This document shows positions 7,505 to 15,692 of a DNA stretch of 21,005 bases, in pieces. The DNA comes from CAZFDE01 sp964517795 (GTDB lineage Bacteria > Planctomycetota > Phycisphaerae > Sedimentisphaerales > Anaerobacaceae): assembly GCA_964517795.1 (NCBI GenBank), contig CAZFDE010000044.1, forward strand, positions 1 through 21,005, given 5' to 3'. The notes beneath the pieces are model-generated. The model saw only the letters and a list, made by a program, of their open reading frames with translations. It did not search any database and was not told the origin of the DNA. Made by a program: the position numbers and the translations under genes. How positions within the stretch are numbered: the stretch's first letter is position 1; every line of letters starts with the position of its first letter.

Positions 7505-7533
7505 TTGCGAATTTCCGGCCGCCGCAGTACAAT
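7505..7533 (+). promoter_or_regulatory. Candidate promoter of the lipoprotein-bioD unit
   Basis: TTGCGA (7505-7510) and TACAAT (7528-7533) are 17 bases apart, four of six and five of six matches. The leader to the ATG at 7557 would be short, about 17 bases, with only a weak purine stretch (GAAAG) as ribosome site. Confidence 0.5.
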
Positions 7534-7556
7534 AATGCCGATATAACGAAAGACGA

Positions 7557-8150
7557 ATGAAAACGCGAAATCTCATATCATGGACGCTTTTACTCATGCT
7601 GGGCGGATGTGTGCCCTCACTGCAGCCGCTCTATACCCCCGAAACACTCGTTTATACACCCGCCCTCGAAGGTGTTTGGGAGGAATCCTCCTCGATGTGG
7701 TCCTTTGTCGGCGATCCGAACAATAAAAATTACAAGCTCACAATCACCACCGAAGACGGCGATGCCGAATTCGAAGCCCATCTGGTCAAGCTCAATCAGA
7801 TGCATTTTCTTGATCTTTACCCAACCGGCGAAGGACTGCAGGCAAACGAGTACCTGAAAATACATTTACTGGCGGTCCATCATTTTTTCAAAGTCAAAAT
7901 CACGCCGACGATGATCGAAATGCGGCTGCTGCATCCCGACAAAGTGGCCGACCTGCTGGCCGAGGATCCCAATGCGATCGAATATCAAAAAGTCGATGAC
8001 CGAATCGTCTTTACCGATACACCGCAGAATCTTCAAAAATTCATGAAAACCTATGGCGCCGACGATTCGCTCTTCGGCGATCCGGGTACGCTCAATCGCC
8101 CCGGCATCCCCGAACCCAACGAGCCGAATCAACCGGATGCCAATACGTAA
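7557..8150 (+). CDS. Putative lipoprotein of unknown function
   Basis: This 197-residue protein starts MKTRNLISWTLLLMLGGC, a signal peptide with lipobox LGGC and C18 as the lipidated cysteine, so it should be anchored in a membrane on the outside of the cytoplasm. The mature part has alternating short strands (for example YKLTITTEDGDAEFEAHLVKL-type stretches with polar turns). It ends in a low-complexity tail rich in Pro, Asn and Glu from about residue 180. No enzyme motif was recognised. The pattern of a W-containing strand near the start followed by a small beta-rich domain resembles small lipocalin-like or META-like lipoproteins, but this is only an impression. The bioD GTG begins three bases after its stop, so the two are probably co-transcribed. 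Confidence 0.75.
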   Translation: MKTRNLISWTLLLMLGGCVPSLQPLYTPETLVYTPALEGVWEESSSMWSFVGDPNNKNYKLTITTEDGDAEFEAHLVKLNQMHFLDLYPTGEGLQANEYLKIHLLAVHHFFKVKITPTMIEMRLLHPDKVADLLAEDPNAIEYQKVDDRIVFTDTPQNLQKFMKTYGADDSLFGDPGTLNRPGIPEPNEPNQPDANT

Positions 8151-8153
8151 ATC

Positions 8154-8888
8154 GTGCAGTTAAACTTACCCCAAAAACCCGGTCTCTTTTTCGTCGGCAC
8201 CCAGCAGCATGCCGGCAAGAGCATTGTCATGGGCGCTGTTGCAGCGGTATTGCGTCAGCAGAATATCAACGTCGGCGTATTCAAACCCGTCGCGGTCGGA
8301 TGCAAAGACCACTGGGACGGCCTTGTCGCCAAAGACGCCGAGTTCCTGGCCGCCTGCGCCAATACCGATATGCCGCTGAAGATGGTCAATCCGGTTTCGT
8401 TCGTCACCGATGTCACGCCGGTCGTCGCCGCCGAACGCGAACGAAAAGCGATCGACTTCGATGCCATCACCAAAGCGTATCGGCAATGGTGTAATGCCTG
8501 CGATTGCATTCTGGTCGAAGGTATCGGCGGGGTGCGAACGCCGTTGACCGTCGATGAGGATCTGTTGGATCTGGCCGGGCAGTTCGGACTGCCGGTGGTG
8601 GTCATCGTCCGCAGTTGCGACGATATGCTTAACCAGGCCCTGATGACCATCGACTGTATCCGGGCGGCCAATCTGAGTATCGCTGGCGTTGTCATCAACG
8701 GCTTTTCCGCCGAGATCGAGAGCCCCTATACCAATACCGGCCCCTCACTGATCGCCCTTCTCGCCAATGTCCCGATCCTCGCGGATGTGCCCTGGGATGA
8801 AACCGTCGATATGCAAAACCTCGACGTCGGCGATCTGGCCCCGAAAATGATCAGCCAGGCCGATTGGCAAAAATTGATAAGCCGCTGA
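8154..8888 (+). CDS. bioD: Dethiobiotin synthetase (BioD)
   Basis: BioD closes the ureido ring of dethiobiotin from 7,8-diaminononanoate, CO2 and ATP, the penultimate step of biotin synthesis. The protein is 244 residues, near the usual 220-240. The P-loop is GTQQHAGKS at 15-23, followed by FKPVAVG and DAEFL. The signature EGIGGVRTPLT is typical of BioD (E-G-x-G-G-x-x-x-P). The P-loop departs from the common GTDTGVGKT because the acidic/polar pair after GT is replaced by QQH. No other biotin gene is in the window. The start is a GTG three bases after the lipoprotein stop; there is no strong ribosome site, so translation probably depends on coupling. The assignment is good, though related P-loop amidoligase-like proteins (CobQ/CobB type) share the fold. 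Confidence 0.87.
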   Translation: MQLNLPQKPGLFFVGTQQHAGKSIVMGAVAAVLRQQNINVGVFKPVAVGCKDHWDGLVAKDAEFLAACANTDMPLKMVNPVSFVTDVTPVVAAERERKAIDFDAITKAYRQWCNACDCILVEGIGGVRTPLTVDEDLLDLAGQFGLPVVVIVRSCDDMLNQALMTIDCIRAANLSIAGVVINGFSAEIESPYTNTGPSLIALLANVPILADVPWDETVDMQNLDVGDLAPKMISQADWQKLISR

Positions 8889-8971
8889 GATAAATCCACC
8901 GCCGCCAAAATACCGACCCTAAACCCCGATTACAAAGGCTGATTCATACCATTTGACAGGATTTTTTCGCC

Positions 8972-9000
8972 TTTACCGCCCCGCTTCCATCGGCTATAAT
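8972..9000 (+). promoter_or_regulatory. Sigma70-type promoter of the large secreted protein gene
   Basis: TTTACC (8972-8977) and a consensus TATAAT (8995-9000) are 17 bases apart. A perfect TTGACA also occurs at 8953-8958 but is 36 bases from the -10 box, too far to pair with it. The leader to the ATG at 9061 is about 53 bases. Confidence 0.6.
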
Positions 9001-9019
9001 AGAATCCGATTTACCTTAG

Positions 9020-9049
9020 CTTTGAAATAGACGTATTCATTATTCAAAG
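9020..9049 (+). promoter_or_regulatory. Inverted repeat in the leader of the large secreted protein gene
   Basis: CTTTGAA (9020-9026) and TTCAAAG (9043-9049) are a perfect 7-base inverted repeat with a 16-base spacer. It lies between the promoter and the GGAGG ribosome site at 9052-9056. It could be an operator for a dimeric regulator or a weak leader hairpin just ahead of the ribosome site. Nothing else supports either reading. Confidence 0.3.
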
Positions 9050-9060
9050 ATGGAGGCCTT

Positions 9061-12000
9061 ATGAGAAGACAAGCGGGCGTTATATTCATTTCTCTGGTTT
9101 TATTATTTCCCTGTCTGTGTGCAGCGGACCAATTCACCCCGACCGACGAAGAGATCGCCGATGAAGTCCAGCAAAAAGTGGATAAGATCGTCCAAGAGGA
9201 TTATAAGGACGAGGGCAGGCCGATCACCGCGATGCGGATTAAAGAAATACAACAAAGCTGTTTGGAGTCTATCCGTCGGAAATATCGCCTGCAAAATATG
9301 TTCGATTATTATGGGCCGCTTCTGGAAGGCCGGACAATCCAGGTTCGCGTATTTCGAGATTTTAATAACGTACCGGATACATACGAATTGATCCCCATGA
9401 CTGTGCGCAAAAAACCGTATGTCCGCTTCGGCCTGGAAGAAAGTCTTAATCCCGGCGATGTGGTGATGTTCTGCAGTGCCGATCAGTCCGATGAAACCCT
9501 TCGACAACTTATTGGCAATTATTATGTTTACCGGCGTTTTACAGGTAAGGGCAGTGTCAGTCTCATACATTCGAACACCTTAAAACCGGTACCGATAATG
9601 ACATTCCACGATGCTTTGGATCGCCCGATCGTCGGCGCAACCGTTTTCTTTCATGCCCGCGTGGACGGCTTTAACGAAAAACTGACGTTTCATGAAGAAC
9701 AAACCGATGCGGACGGCAGTGTGCCACTGCCCCGTTTGTCCGATGATCGTATACATCTGCGGATTCCCAATTACACATTTTCCCATCCCGATTACGGCGT
9801 TGTATGTTCACACGGTGCACGGAGTGGGCCGTATGCGAAAATATTGAAACTACCCCTGGTACGTTCGAATGAAGACCCATCTGTTATCATTCGTAATACG
9901 GTGGTGAATGAAGAAAATCATATTATGGATGATTTTGAGGTATTGACCTGGCAGGATTGGCAGTATAAACAAGATTATCTGGACGCGATCGCTGATGCCA
10001 AAATCGTCATTCGAATATTTCGTCAAGATATGGAAGATGGAGAATATGATTCTCACGAAATCGATGCATCTCAAGGAGAATTAGAACTGGGGTCGTTGCG
10101 CAAAGACTACGGGGATACAGTCGTCATTTGCGGCCAGGACCAAACATATCCACAATTGAAATCTCTTTTTGATCACGTTATTTTCCTTGGATCCTGTATG
10201 TATCCGTACCGTTTTTCATTGGATGGGATTCGCGGTGTCGGCAAAGAAGCCGAATACTGGACTATTGTCGATGCCAATAGCGATCCTATCCCTAATGCTG
10301 ATGTAACCCTGATGCTTTGCTTCCGTACCTTTGGCAAAAGAAATGAAACAGAAATTGGTACAACCCGAACGGATGAAAATGGCCGAATTTTACCGCCCAT
10401 TGTCGATAACCATACCAATATTCATCAAGATCACATTAATATCGAATGTATTGTATCGCATCCCGAATATGGTATCGGCTGCGCCATCAAGCCATTTCGC
10501 TACACCGACCAAATCTTCTACAGTTGCCTTGTTCCAGATCATACCAAACTCGCAACTCGGGCGCTACGAGGTATAGTTGTGAATGAAAATAATGCCCCGA
10601 TTCCATTTACCAAAATTTCCTGTAAGACTATTTATACACTCGGTGGCATATATTCATACGGCATGACCGCTTCTCAATTAGACAGTTTCGTTTATACGGA
10701 TAATCAAGGTCGGTTTCGTTACTACCTTCCGTTGACGCCAGTAATGAAAGATAGAATTGGATTAGTGATACCTGATAATACTAAATATCATGCTTGGATA
10801 TGCGCCCCCAGGGAAACAGAGCGATTTTTTTTCTATGGTGAATTGTCTAACAATACCGAACATCAAATCCTTCTCGAAAAAGGCTATCTTCACAGTTTTG
10901 TATTCGAAGATGCAAACGGAGCAATCATTGAAGATAACGATGAAATACCCCCTCTCTATATTAATAGAACAGAACCTGTCTTATACGGTCCCAAGCAAAC
11001 GTGGGGGATTGACACTTCCAAACCAATCTATTTACCGCTTGGTCTTTATACATTTGACGGCTTTGATTCGATTGAAGTAGTCGAGGACAGCCCGGTCGAA
11101 TTGGTATTTCGCCGTAAGCCTCAAAAGCAGTATGTGTTTTCAGGCCGAGTTGTAGATGCATTAACCGGAGAAGCGACAGAAGGAATATATGTCTTGTTTA
11201 ATGCCGACCGGGAAAACTTTTGCACGTTGACCGACGAGGACTGGGAACAAATGCATCAGGTCTGGGAAGGATACACGCCGGATAATTTGCAGCTTGAGCC
11301 CTTGATCAAATTGATCTATACTGATACACCGTTTACCCGAACGGATGCAAACGGCAGTTATCAATTCACGATCGATCGTCTAAAATACAACTTTGTGCAA
11401 TTTACGGCAATCGAGCAAAACACGATGACAACTGAGCAACAGATGGATATTTCTGAAGAAATTGCAAAGAGCCAATATGAGTTTATCGTACCCGATCTAA
11501 AACTGTTTCCAGCCGCCAAAGGAAAATTTCACACCCTTTACCCGGGTACGAATACATCTGCGAGTATAAAGTTTGTGATCGATCCCTGTGACAGCCGGCC
11601 TTGGGTGAAAGATTTTCGAAAAGAAATCGGTCAGGACGATTGGAATAGAACGATTTACAGTGATGAATGGACAATTAATTATCCTCAAACGATCTTTATT
11701 CCCGCAGGGGTGAAATTCAAGTTCTGGATCAATCCTGACTTGGAAAGCTTGCAGTCAATCAAGATATCTCAAGACTATTATTTCGAACAGGGTGAATTTT
11801 ACGATTTCGGACAGTTTGAACTCCAAAAAACAATTACGGTATTTGTTTTAATTACAGATCAACAGGACAAAGCACTGGCAAGCATTCCAGTCAGTGCATA
11901 TATGGAGGATTCGGATGTTTACACCCGATCATCGTTAACAGATGAGAATGGCTATGCATTATTACAGGTCTACCCCAATTCAAAAGGCACTTTCCGCGTC

Positions 12001-12204
12001 GATGCCGGATATGTCGAAAGCGCGTATCTGCATGTCTTTTTCAACTGGGAAACACTGAAGGTGGACGGCTGGCTCGAACGGGACTACAAGCACCTCAACG
12101 TCGAGATCCCCTTCGAGTTGACCGGCCCGCAGGACGAGAATAAAATCTTCGAAATGACCCTGCCCGATGAAGTCATAAAGCACTTGTCGCACCAGAAACA
12201 ATGA
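9061..12204 (+). CDS. Large secreted protein with repeated carboxypeptidase-regulatory/Ig-like domains
   Basis: This 1047-residue protein carries an N-terminal signal peptide (MRRQ, hydrophobic stretch 7-18, cleavage near A21/A22). At least five segments share the layout of carboxypeptidase-regulatory-like or bacterial Ig-like beta-sandwich domains: a strand, 'D/N-x-x-x-x-P-I/L-x-x-A/T-x-V', then 'T-D-x-N/D-G-x'. They lie at about residues 173-240 (QTDADGS), 399-460 (RTDENGR), 501-575 (TDNQGR), 690-790 (TDANGS) and 925-1000 (TDENGY). No catalytic motif, transmembrane anchor, or sorting domain was seen. A good ribosome site GGAGG precedes the ATG. Much of the gene is far poorer in GC than its neighbours: 28% in 10741-10800 against 60% in 12061-12120 near its own 3' end. 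Function unknown; an extracellular or surface structural or adhesive role is a guess from the domains. Confidence 0.85.
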   Translation: MRRQAGVIFISLVLLFPCLCAADQFTPTDEEIADEVQQKVDKIVQEDYKDEGRPITAMRIKEIQQSCLESIRRKYRLQNMFDYYGPLLEGRTIQVRVFRDFNNVPDTYELIPMTVRKKPYVRFGLEESLNPGDVVMFCSADQSDETLRQLIGNYYVYRRFTGKGSVSLIHSNTLKPVPIMTFHDALDRPIVGATVFFHARVDGFNEKLTFHEEQTDADGSVPLPRLSDDRIHLRIPNYTFSHPDYGVVCSHGARSGPYAKILKLPLVRSNEDPSVIIRNTVVNEENHIMDDFEVLTWQDWQYKQDYLDAIADAKIVIRIFRQDMEDGEYDSHEIDASQGELELGSLRKDYGDTVVICGQDQTYPQLKSLFDHVIFLGSCMYPYRFSLDGIRGVGKEAEYWTIVDANSDPIPNADVTLMLCFRTFGKRNETEIGTTRTDENGRILPPIVDNHTNIHQDHINIECIVSHPEYGIGCAIKPFRYTDQIFYSCLVPDHTKLATRALRGIVVNENNAPIPFTKISCKTIYTLGGIYSYGMTASQLDSFVYTDNQGRFRYYLPLTPVMKDRIGLVIPDNTKYHAWICAPRETERFFFYGELSNNTEHQILLEKGYLHSFVFEDANGAIIEDNDEIPPLYINRTEPVLYGPKQTWGIDTSKPIYLPLGLYTFDGFDSIEVVEDSPVELVFRRKPQKQYVFSGRVVDALTGEATEGIYVLFNADRENFCTLTDEDWEQMHQVWEGYTPDNLQLEPLIKLIYTDTPFTRTDANGSYQFTIDRLKYNFVQFTAIEQNTMTTEQQMDISEEIAKSQYEFIVPDLKLFPAAKGKFHTLYPGTNTSASIKFVIDPCDSRPWVKDFRKEIGQDDWNRTIYSDEWTINYPQTIFIPAGVKFKFWINPDLESLQSIKISQDYYFEQGEFYDFGQFELQKTITVFVLITDQQDKALASIPVSAYMEDSDVYTRSSLTDENGYALLQVYPNSKGTFRVDAGYVESAYLHVFFNWETLKVDGWLERDYKHLNVEIPFELTGPQDENKIFEMTLPDEVIKHLSHQKQ

Positions 12205-12212
12205 CGTATAAT
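12184..12212 (+). promoter_or_regulatory. Sigma70-type promoter of the AsmA-like gene
   Basis: TTGTCG (12184-12189) and a consensus TATAAT (12207-12212) are 17 bases apart. The -35 box lies inside the last codons of the preceding gene and the -10 box just after its stop. The leader to the ATG at 12253 is about 34 bases, with AAGGA at 12241-12245 as ribosome site. Confidence 0.55.
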
Positions 12213-12252
12213 GCAGCTCAAACACCAAAACATTTATTGAAAGGAATCGAAC

Positions 12253-13143
12253 ATGGCGGATGATACGAAAAAAAAGAAAAAGAAAAAATCCCTGATCGGC
12301 CGGATCATTACCGGTATTGTCGTCGTTATCCTGGTGCTGGTTCTGATCTTCATGATCTTCGGCGAATCGGCGATCCGGGCCACCGTCCAGAAAGCCGCAA
12401 CCGATGTCCTCGGCGTGCGCGTCACGCTGGATGACGTGGACCTGAAAGTCCTGCGCGGCAAAATCGGCCTGGACGATCTGATCATCTACAACCCCGAAGG
12501 CTATAAACACCCCAAATTCTTCGAGCTGACTCGCTGCCGTGTCGATGCGGATATGACCTCGCTGATGGGCGACACCATCCAGATCCCCACGGTCATCCTC
12601 GACGGCGTCAATATCACCATCGAGCAAAAGGGCCTGACCAGCAACCTGCAGCAGATCCTCAAGAACATCGAAAAGAACCAGGGCCCGCCGGAACAAGAAC
12701 CCCAGCCCGAAGAAGAACCCGCCGAACCGGCCAAGCCCGCCAAGAACGTCAACATCCAGAAGCTGCGGATCGAAAATGTCATCGTCCGGCTCGACACCCT
12801 GGTCCCCGGCAAAATGGATACCGTCACGATCAAGCTCGACCCGATCGAACTGACCGATATCGGCACCGCTGAAAAAATGAATGTCGGCGATGTGATCGCC
12901 AAGGTCATGCGCGCGATCGCCGTCGGAATCGCCAAACAGGGCGGCGACCTGCTGCCGGACGGTATGGTCGAAGGCATCGGCTCGGCCATGGGAAAAACGC
13001 TCGACATCGGCAAAGATATCGGCACCACCGCAACCGAAGGCGGCAAAAAGATTCTCGAGGAAGGCTCCGAGGCGGGCAAAAACGTGGTCGAAGGCATCAA
13101 AGGGCTTCTGGGCGGCAAAAAAGAGCCAACAACCGAGGAATAA
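12253..13143 (+). CDS. AsmA-like membrane-anchored envelope protein
   Basis: This 296-residue protein has a short cytoplasmic lysine-rich start (seven consecutive lysines at 6-12), one membrane segment at about 15-36, and the rest outside the cytoplasm. Residues of about 45-135 follow the AsmA-type N-terminal pattern: 'G-V-x-V-T-L-x-x-V-D-L', 'G-x-I-x-L-x-x-L-I-I-Y-N-P-E-G-Y' and an 'NL-x-x-I-L-x-N-I' end. A Pro/Glu linker lies at about 142-165. The C-terminal third (about 225-290) is a Gly-rich amphipathic helical repeat with GIGSAMGK, DIGKDIGT, EGGKKILEEG and EAGKNVVEG. AsmA-family proteins in Gram-negatives act in envelope lipid transport and outer-membrane homeostasis and are usually much longer; this is a short version. 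The exact function is unknown. It is flanked by its own promoter and that of the kinase gene. Confidence 0.75.
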   Translation: MADDTKKKKKKKSLIGRIITGIVVVILVLVLIFMIFGESAIRATVQKAATDVLGVRVTLDDVDLKVLRGKIGLDDLIIYNPEGYKHPKFFELTRCRVDADMTSLMGDTIQIPTVILDGVNITIEQKGLTSNLQQILKNIEKNQGPPEQEPQPEEEPAEPAKPAKNVNIQKLRIENVIVRLDTLVPGKMDTVTIKLDPIELTDIGTAEKMNVGDVIAKVMRAIAVGIAKQGGDLLPDGMVEGIGSAMGKTLDIGKDIGTTATEGGKKILEEGSEAGKNVVEGIKGLLGGKKEPTTEE

Positions 13144-13217
13144 TTGACCCGGCCACGGTTCCCGCTTAATACCCGGACACCGATCGGCATAAGACATGTC
13201 AAATCCAGTCTTTGCGC

Positions 13218-13247
13218 TTGAAGTCTGCCCGCGCATTCGATTAGAAT
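13218..13247 (+). promoter_or_regulatory. Candidate promoter of the histidine kinase gene
   Basis: TTGAAG (13218-13223) and TAGAAT (13242-13247) are 18 bases apart, four of six and five of six matches. The leader is about 27 bases, with GGGAG at 13269-13273 ahead of the ATG at 13281. Confidence 0.5.
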
Positions 13248-13280
13248 ACGGACACACGAAGATCGAATGGGAGAATGTGA

Positions 13281-15596
13281 ATGAATCTGTCGAAAATGAC
13301 ACGTCAACAGCTTATCAAAGAGGTAAAGAAGCTCCAAAAACAGCTCACTTGCCAAAAACCGGATGCCGGGACCATCGACAAGGTGGTTAAAAAAGCGGTT
13401 GAACAATGCGAGAAGCGTTTCCAGGGCCTGCTTAACAATATGGCCGAAATTGTCTGGCGGATCGACCTTAAGGGCCGCCTGACCTATGTCAGCAAGCCCG
13501 CCTCGAAAATGCTCGACTATCGACCACAGGAGATGATCGGCAAAAACATCTCCGGCTTTCTCGCGCCCGAGACGGCCAAAAAGGCCAGACAATCCATTCA
13601 AAAACGCCTCAACGGCGAATACGGCGACGAACCGATCACGCTCGAACTGCAGGCCAAACGAAAAGACAAATCGATCATCACCCTCGAAACCCGCACCATG
13701 CCGATTTACGATACCGACGGGCACATTGTTGAGATTCAGGGCGTCTCCCGTGATACTACCCAGCGAAAAGAAGCCGAAATGATCCTGCGAGACAGCGAAG
13801 AACGCCTGCACAGTCTATTACGCGCCGCCCCCATCGGCATCGGTATCGTCAGCAACCGCGTGCTGACCCGCGTTAACCAGCGTCTCTGTCAGATGACCGG
13901 GTACAAACAGGTCGAACTGCTGGGCAAGAAATCCCGTGTCCTTTACCCGACCAAAAAAGATTACGATTATGTCGGCAAGGTCAAATATGCCCAGATCAGC
14001 AAAAAAGGCACCGGCACCGTCGAGACCCGCTGGAAACATAAAGACGGCCGCATTATCGATATACTGCTCAGCTCCACCCCACTGGACCCCAAAGACCTGA
14101 CCAAAGGCGTCACCTTTACCGCCACCGATATCACCGAACTGAAAACTGTCGAACGGGCCTTGCGCAACAGCGAACTGCGGTTCCGGGCACTGGTCGAAAC
14201 TTCCAGCGACTGGATATGGGAAGTGGATCGCGAAGGCCGCTTTACCTACAGCAGTCCGAATGTAACCGATATCCTCGGCTATACACCCAAAGATCTGATC
14301 GGCAAAAAACCGCTGGATCTGATGTCACCGCAGGAAGCTCAAAAAAGAACACCCCCGTTTAACCGGGTGCTGCGAAATAAAAAAGCCTTCAAAGGATTCG
14401 TCAGCATTCAGCTTCATAAAAAAGGGCACGCGGTCATTCTTGAATCCAATGGGACGCCCATCTTCGATGACCGCGGCTATTTCCGCGGCTTTCGCGGGAT
14501 CAACCGCGATATCACCGAGCGCCACCGGGCCGAAGATAAATTACGACAGTCCGAGCGACGGTATCGCGAACTTTTTGAGGGCAGCCGCGACGGCATTGTG
14601 TTTGTGGATGCACAGGGCAATTTCGTGGAATGCAACCAACAATACGAACAGATGCTGGGCTATACGATCGATGAATTGAGAAAAATGGATTTGTACGATA
14701 TCACCCCGAAAAAATGGCACCAGTGGGAACGAAAAGAGATTATCGAGAAACGCATCTTTGCACAGGGCTACTCGGATCTATATGAAAAAGAATACATCCG
14801 AAAAGACGGCACCGTTTTCCCGGTGGACCTGCAGGCTTATTTAATCCGGGACGACGACGGTCATCCGGTCGGCATGTGGGGGGTTGCCCGGGATATCACC
14901 GCGCGCCAACAGGCCCAAACCAGGATCATCGAGTATCAGCAGCGACTGCGCGAACTGGCCTCGCAGTTATCGCTCACCGAAGAACAGCAGCGCCGCCAGA
15001 TCGCCGGCGACCTGCACGACCATATCAGTCAATCCCTGGTGCTCTCCCTGATGAAACTCCAGCAGCTGAAAGACAGCGCGGACTGCAAAAACAAGGCACT
15101 GGTCCGATCGCTGTGCGACACCCTCAACCAGGTCATCGAGCGGGTTCGTACGATGACGTTCGAACTGGGCAGCCCCACGCTGTACCGATTCGGCCTGGAG
15201 CCGGCCCTGCGCGAATTGCTCGATGAAAAATTCAAGCAAAACTCCGAGGTCCAAACGCATTTCAGCGATGACAAAAAACCCAAACCGCTTTCAGAAGATG
15301 TCAAGATCCTCTTATTCCAATCGGTGCGCGAACTGCTGGTCAATGTGGTCAAACATGCCAGGGCCGACCGTGTCGATGTGGCGGTAAGTCGCGACAATTC
15401 CGATGTCGAGATCTCCGTTCACGACAACGGCGTCGGATTCGATCCCTCGATAATCGACACACCCGCTCATCGCGGCGTACATTTCGGCCTGTTCAATATT
15501 CACGAGCGATTGAACTATCTGGACGGCTCGATGACCATCGAATCGAAAAAAAATGAGGGCAGTACCTTCACATTGACCGCACCCTTGCAGAAATAA
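13281..15596 (+). CDS. Soluble four-PAS histidine kinase of the NarX/HisKA_3 type
   Basis: This 771-residue sensor kinase has no signal peptide or membrane segment, so it senses a cytoplasmic or diffusible cue. A short basic coiled coil (1-45) is followed by four PAS domains at about 46-165, 172-290, 297-415 and 424-540, each closing with a PAC-like D-I/T-T segment (for example GVSRDTTQR, TATDITEL, GINRDITER, GVARDITAR). The dimerisation domain is HisKA_3: RRQIAGDLHDHISQSL with phosphoacceptor H579. The ATPase domain has the N box ELLVNVVKHARA (N688 and K691) and the G1 box DNGVGF at 715-720, plus the GLFNIHERL block typical of the NarX/DegS class. Such kinases pair with LuxR/NarL-type response regulators, but none is nearby, so it is an orphan here. 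Signal and target are unknown. Confidence 0.93.
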   Translation: MNLSKMTRQQLIKEVKKLQKQLTCQKPDAGTIDKVVKKAVEQCEKRFQGLLNNMAEIVWRIDLKGRLTYVSKPASKMLDYRPQEMIGKNISGFLAPETAKKARQSIQKRLNGEYGDEPITLELQAKRKDKSIITLETRTMPIYDTDGHIVEIQGVSRDTTQRKEAEMILRDSEERLHSLLRAAPIGIGIVSNRVLTRVNQRLCQMTGYKQVELLGKKSRVLYPTKKDYDYVGKVKYAQISKKGTGTVETRWKHKDGRIIDILLSSTPLDPKDLTKGVTFTATDITELKTVERALRNSELRFRALVETSSDWIWEVDREGRFTYSSPNVTDILGYTPKDLIGKKPLDLMSPQEAQKRTPPFNRVLRNKKAFKGFVSIQLHKKGHAVILESNGTPIFDDRGYFRGFRGINRDITERHRAEDKLRQSERRYRELFEGSRDGIVFVDAQGNFVECNQQYEQMLGYTIDELRKMDLYDITPKKWHQWERKEIIEKRIFAQGYSDLYEKEYIRKDGTVFPVDLQAYLIRDDDGHPVGMWGVARDITARQQAQTRIIEYQQRLRELASQLSLTEEQQRRQIAGDLHDHISQSLVLSLMKLQQLKDSADCKNKALVRSLCDTLNQVIERVRTMTFELGSPTLYRFGLEPALRELLDEKFKQNSEVQTHFSDDKKPKPLSEDVKILLFQSVRELLVNVVKHARADRVDVAVSRDNSDVEISVHDNGVGFDPSIIDTPAHRGVHFGLFNIHERLNYLDGSMTIESKKNEGSTFTLTAPLQK

Positions 15597-15626
15597 CCGA
15601 CTCTCTGGAACTTCGGGTATTGACGG

Positions 15627-15656
15627 TTGACAGCCGCTTGTCGCCGCGGGTATAGT
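15627..15656 (+). promoter_or_regulatory. Sigma70-type promoter of the phosphomannomutase gene
   Basis: A consensus TTGACA (15627-15632) and TATAGT (15651-15656) are 18 bases apart. A second TTGAC lies 7 bases upstream (15620-15624), giving a tandem TTGACGGTTGACA. AGGAGA at 15682-15687 precedes the ATG at 15693. Confidence 0.7.
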
Positions 15657-15692
15657 AATCAGCGAATAATCAAGATACGTTAGGAGAACCAA

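Noticed and set aside
8953..9000. Perfect TTGACA (8953-8958) as the -35 box for TATAAT at 8995
   Set aside because: The spacing is 36 bases, far from the 16-18 needed. TTTACC at 8972-8977 has the correct 17-base spacing.
11980..13302. 440-codon - strand frame opposite the AsmA-like gene
   Set aside because: Antisense shadow. The + strand frame has a promoter, ribosome site, membrane segment and family pattern, while this one has none.
12501..13811. 436-codon - strand frame across the AsmA-like gene and kinase start
   Set aside because: It spans two + strand genes and an intergenic promoter and has no ribosome site or domain; a shadow.
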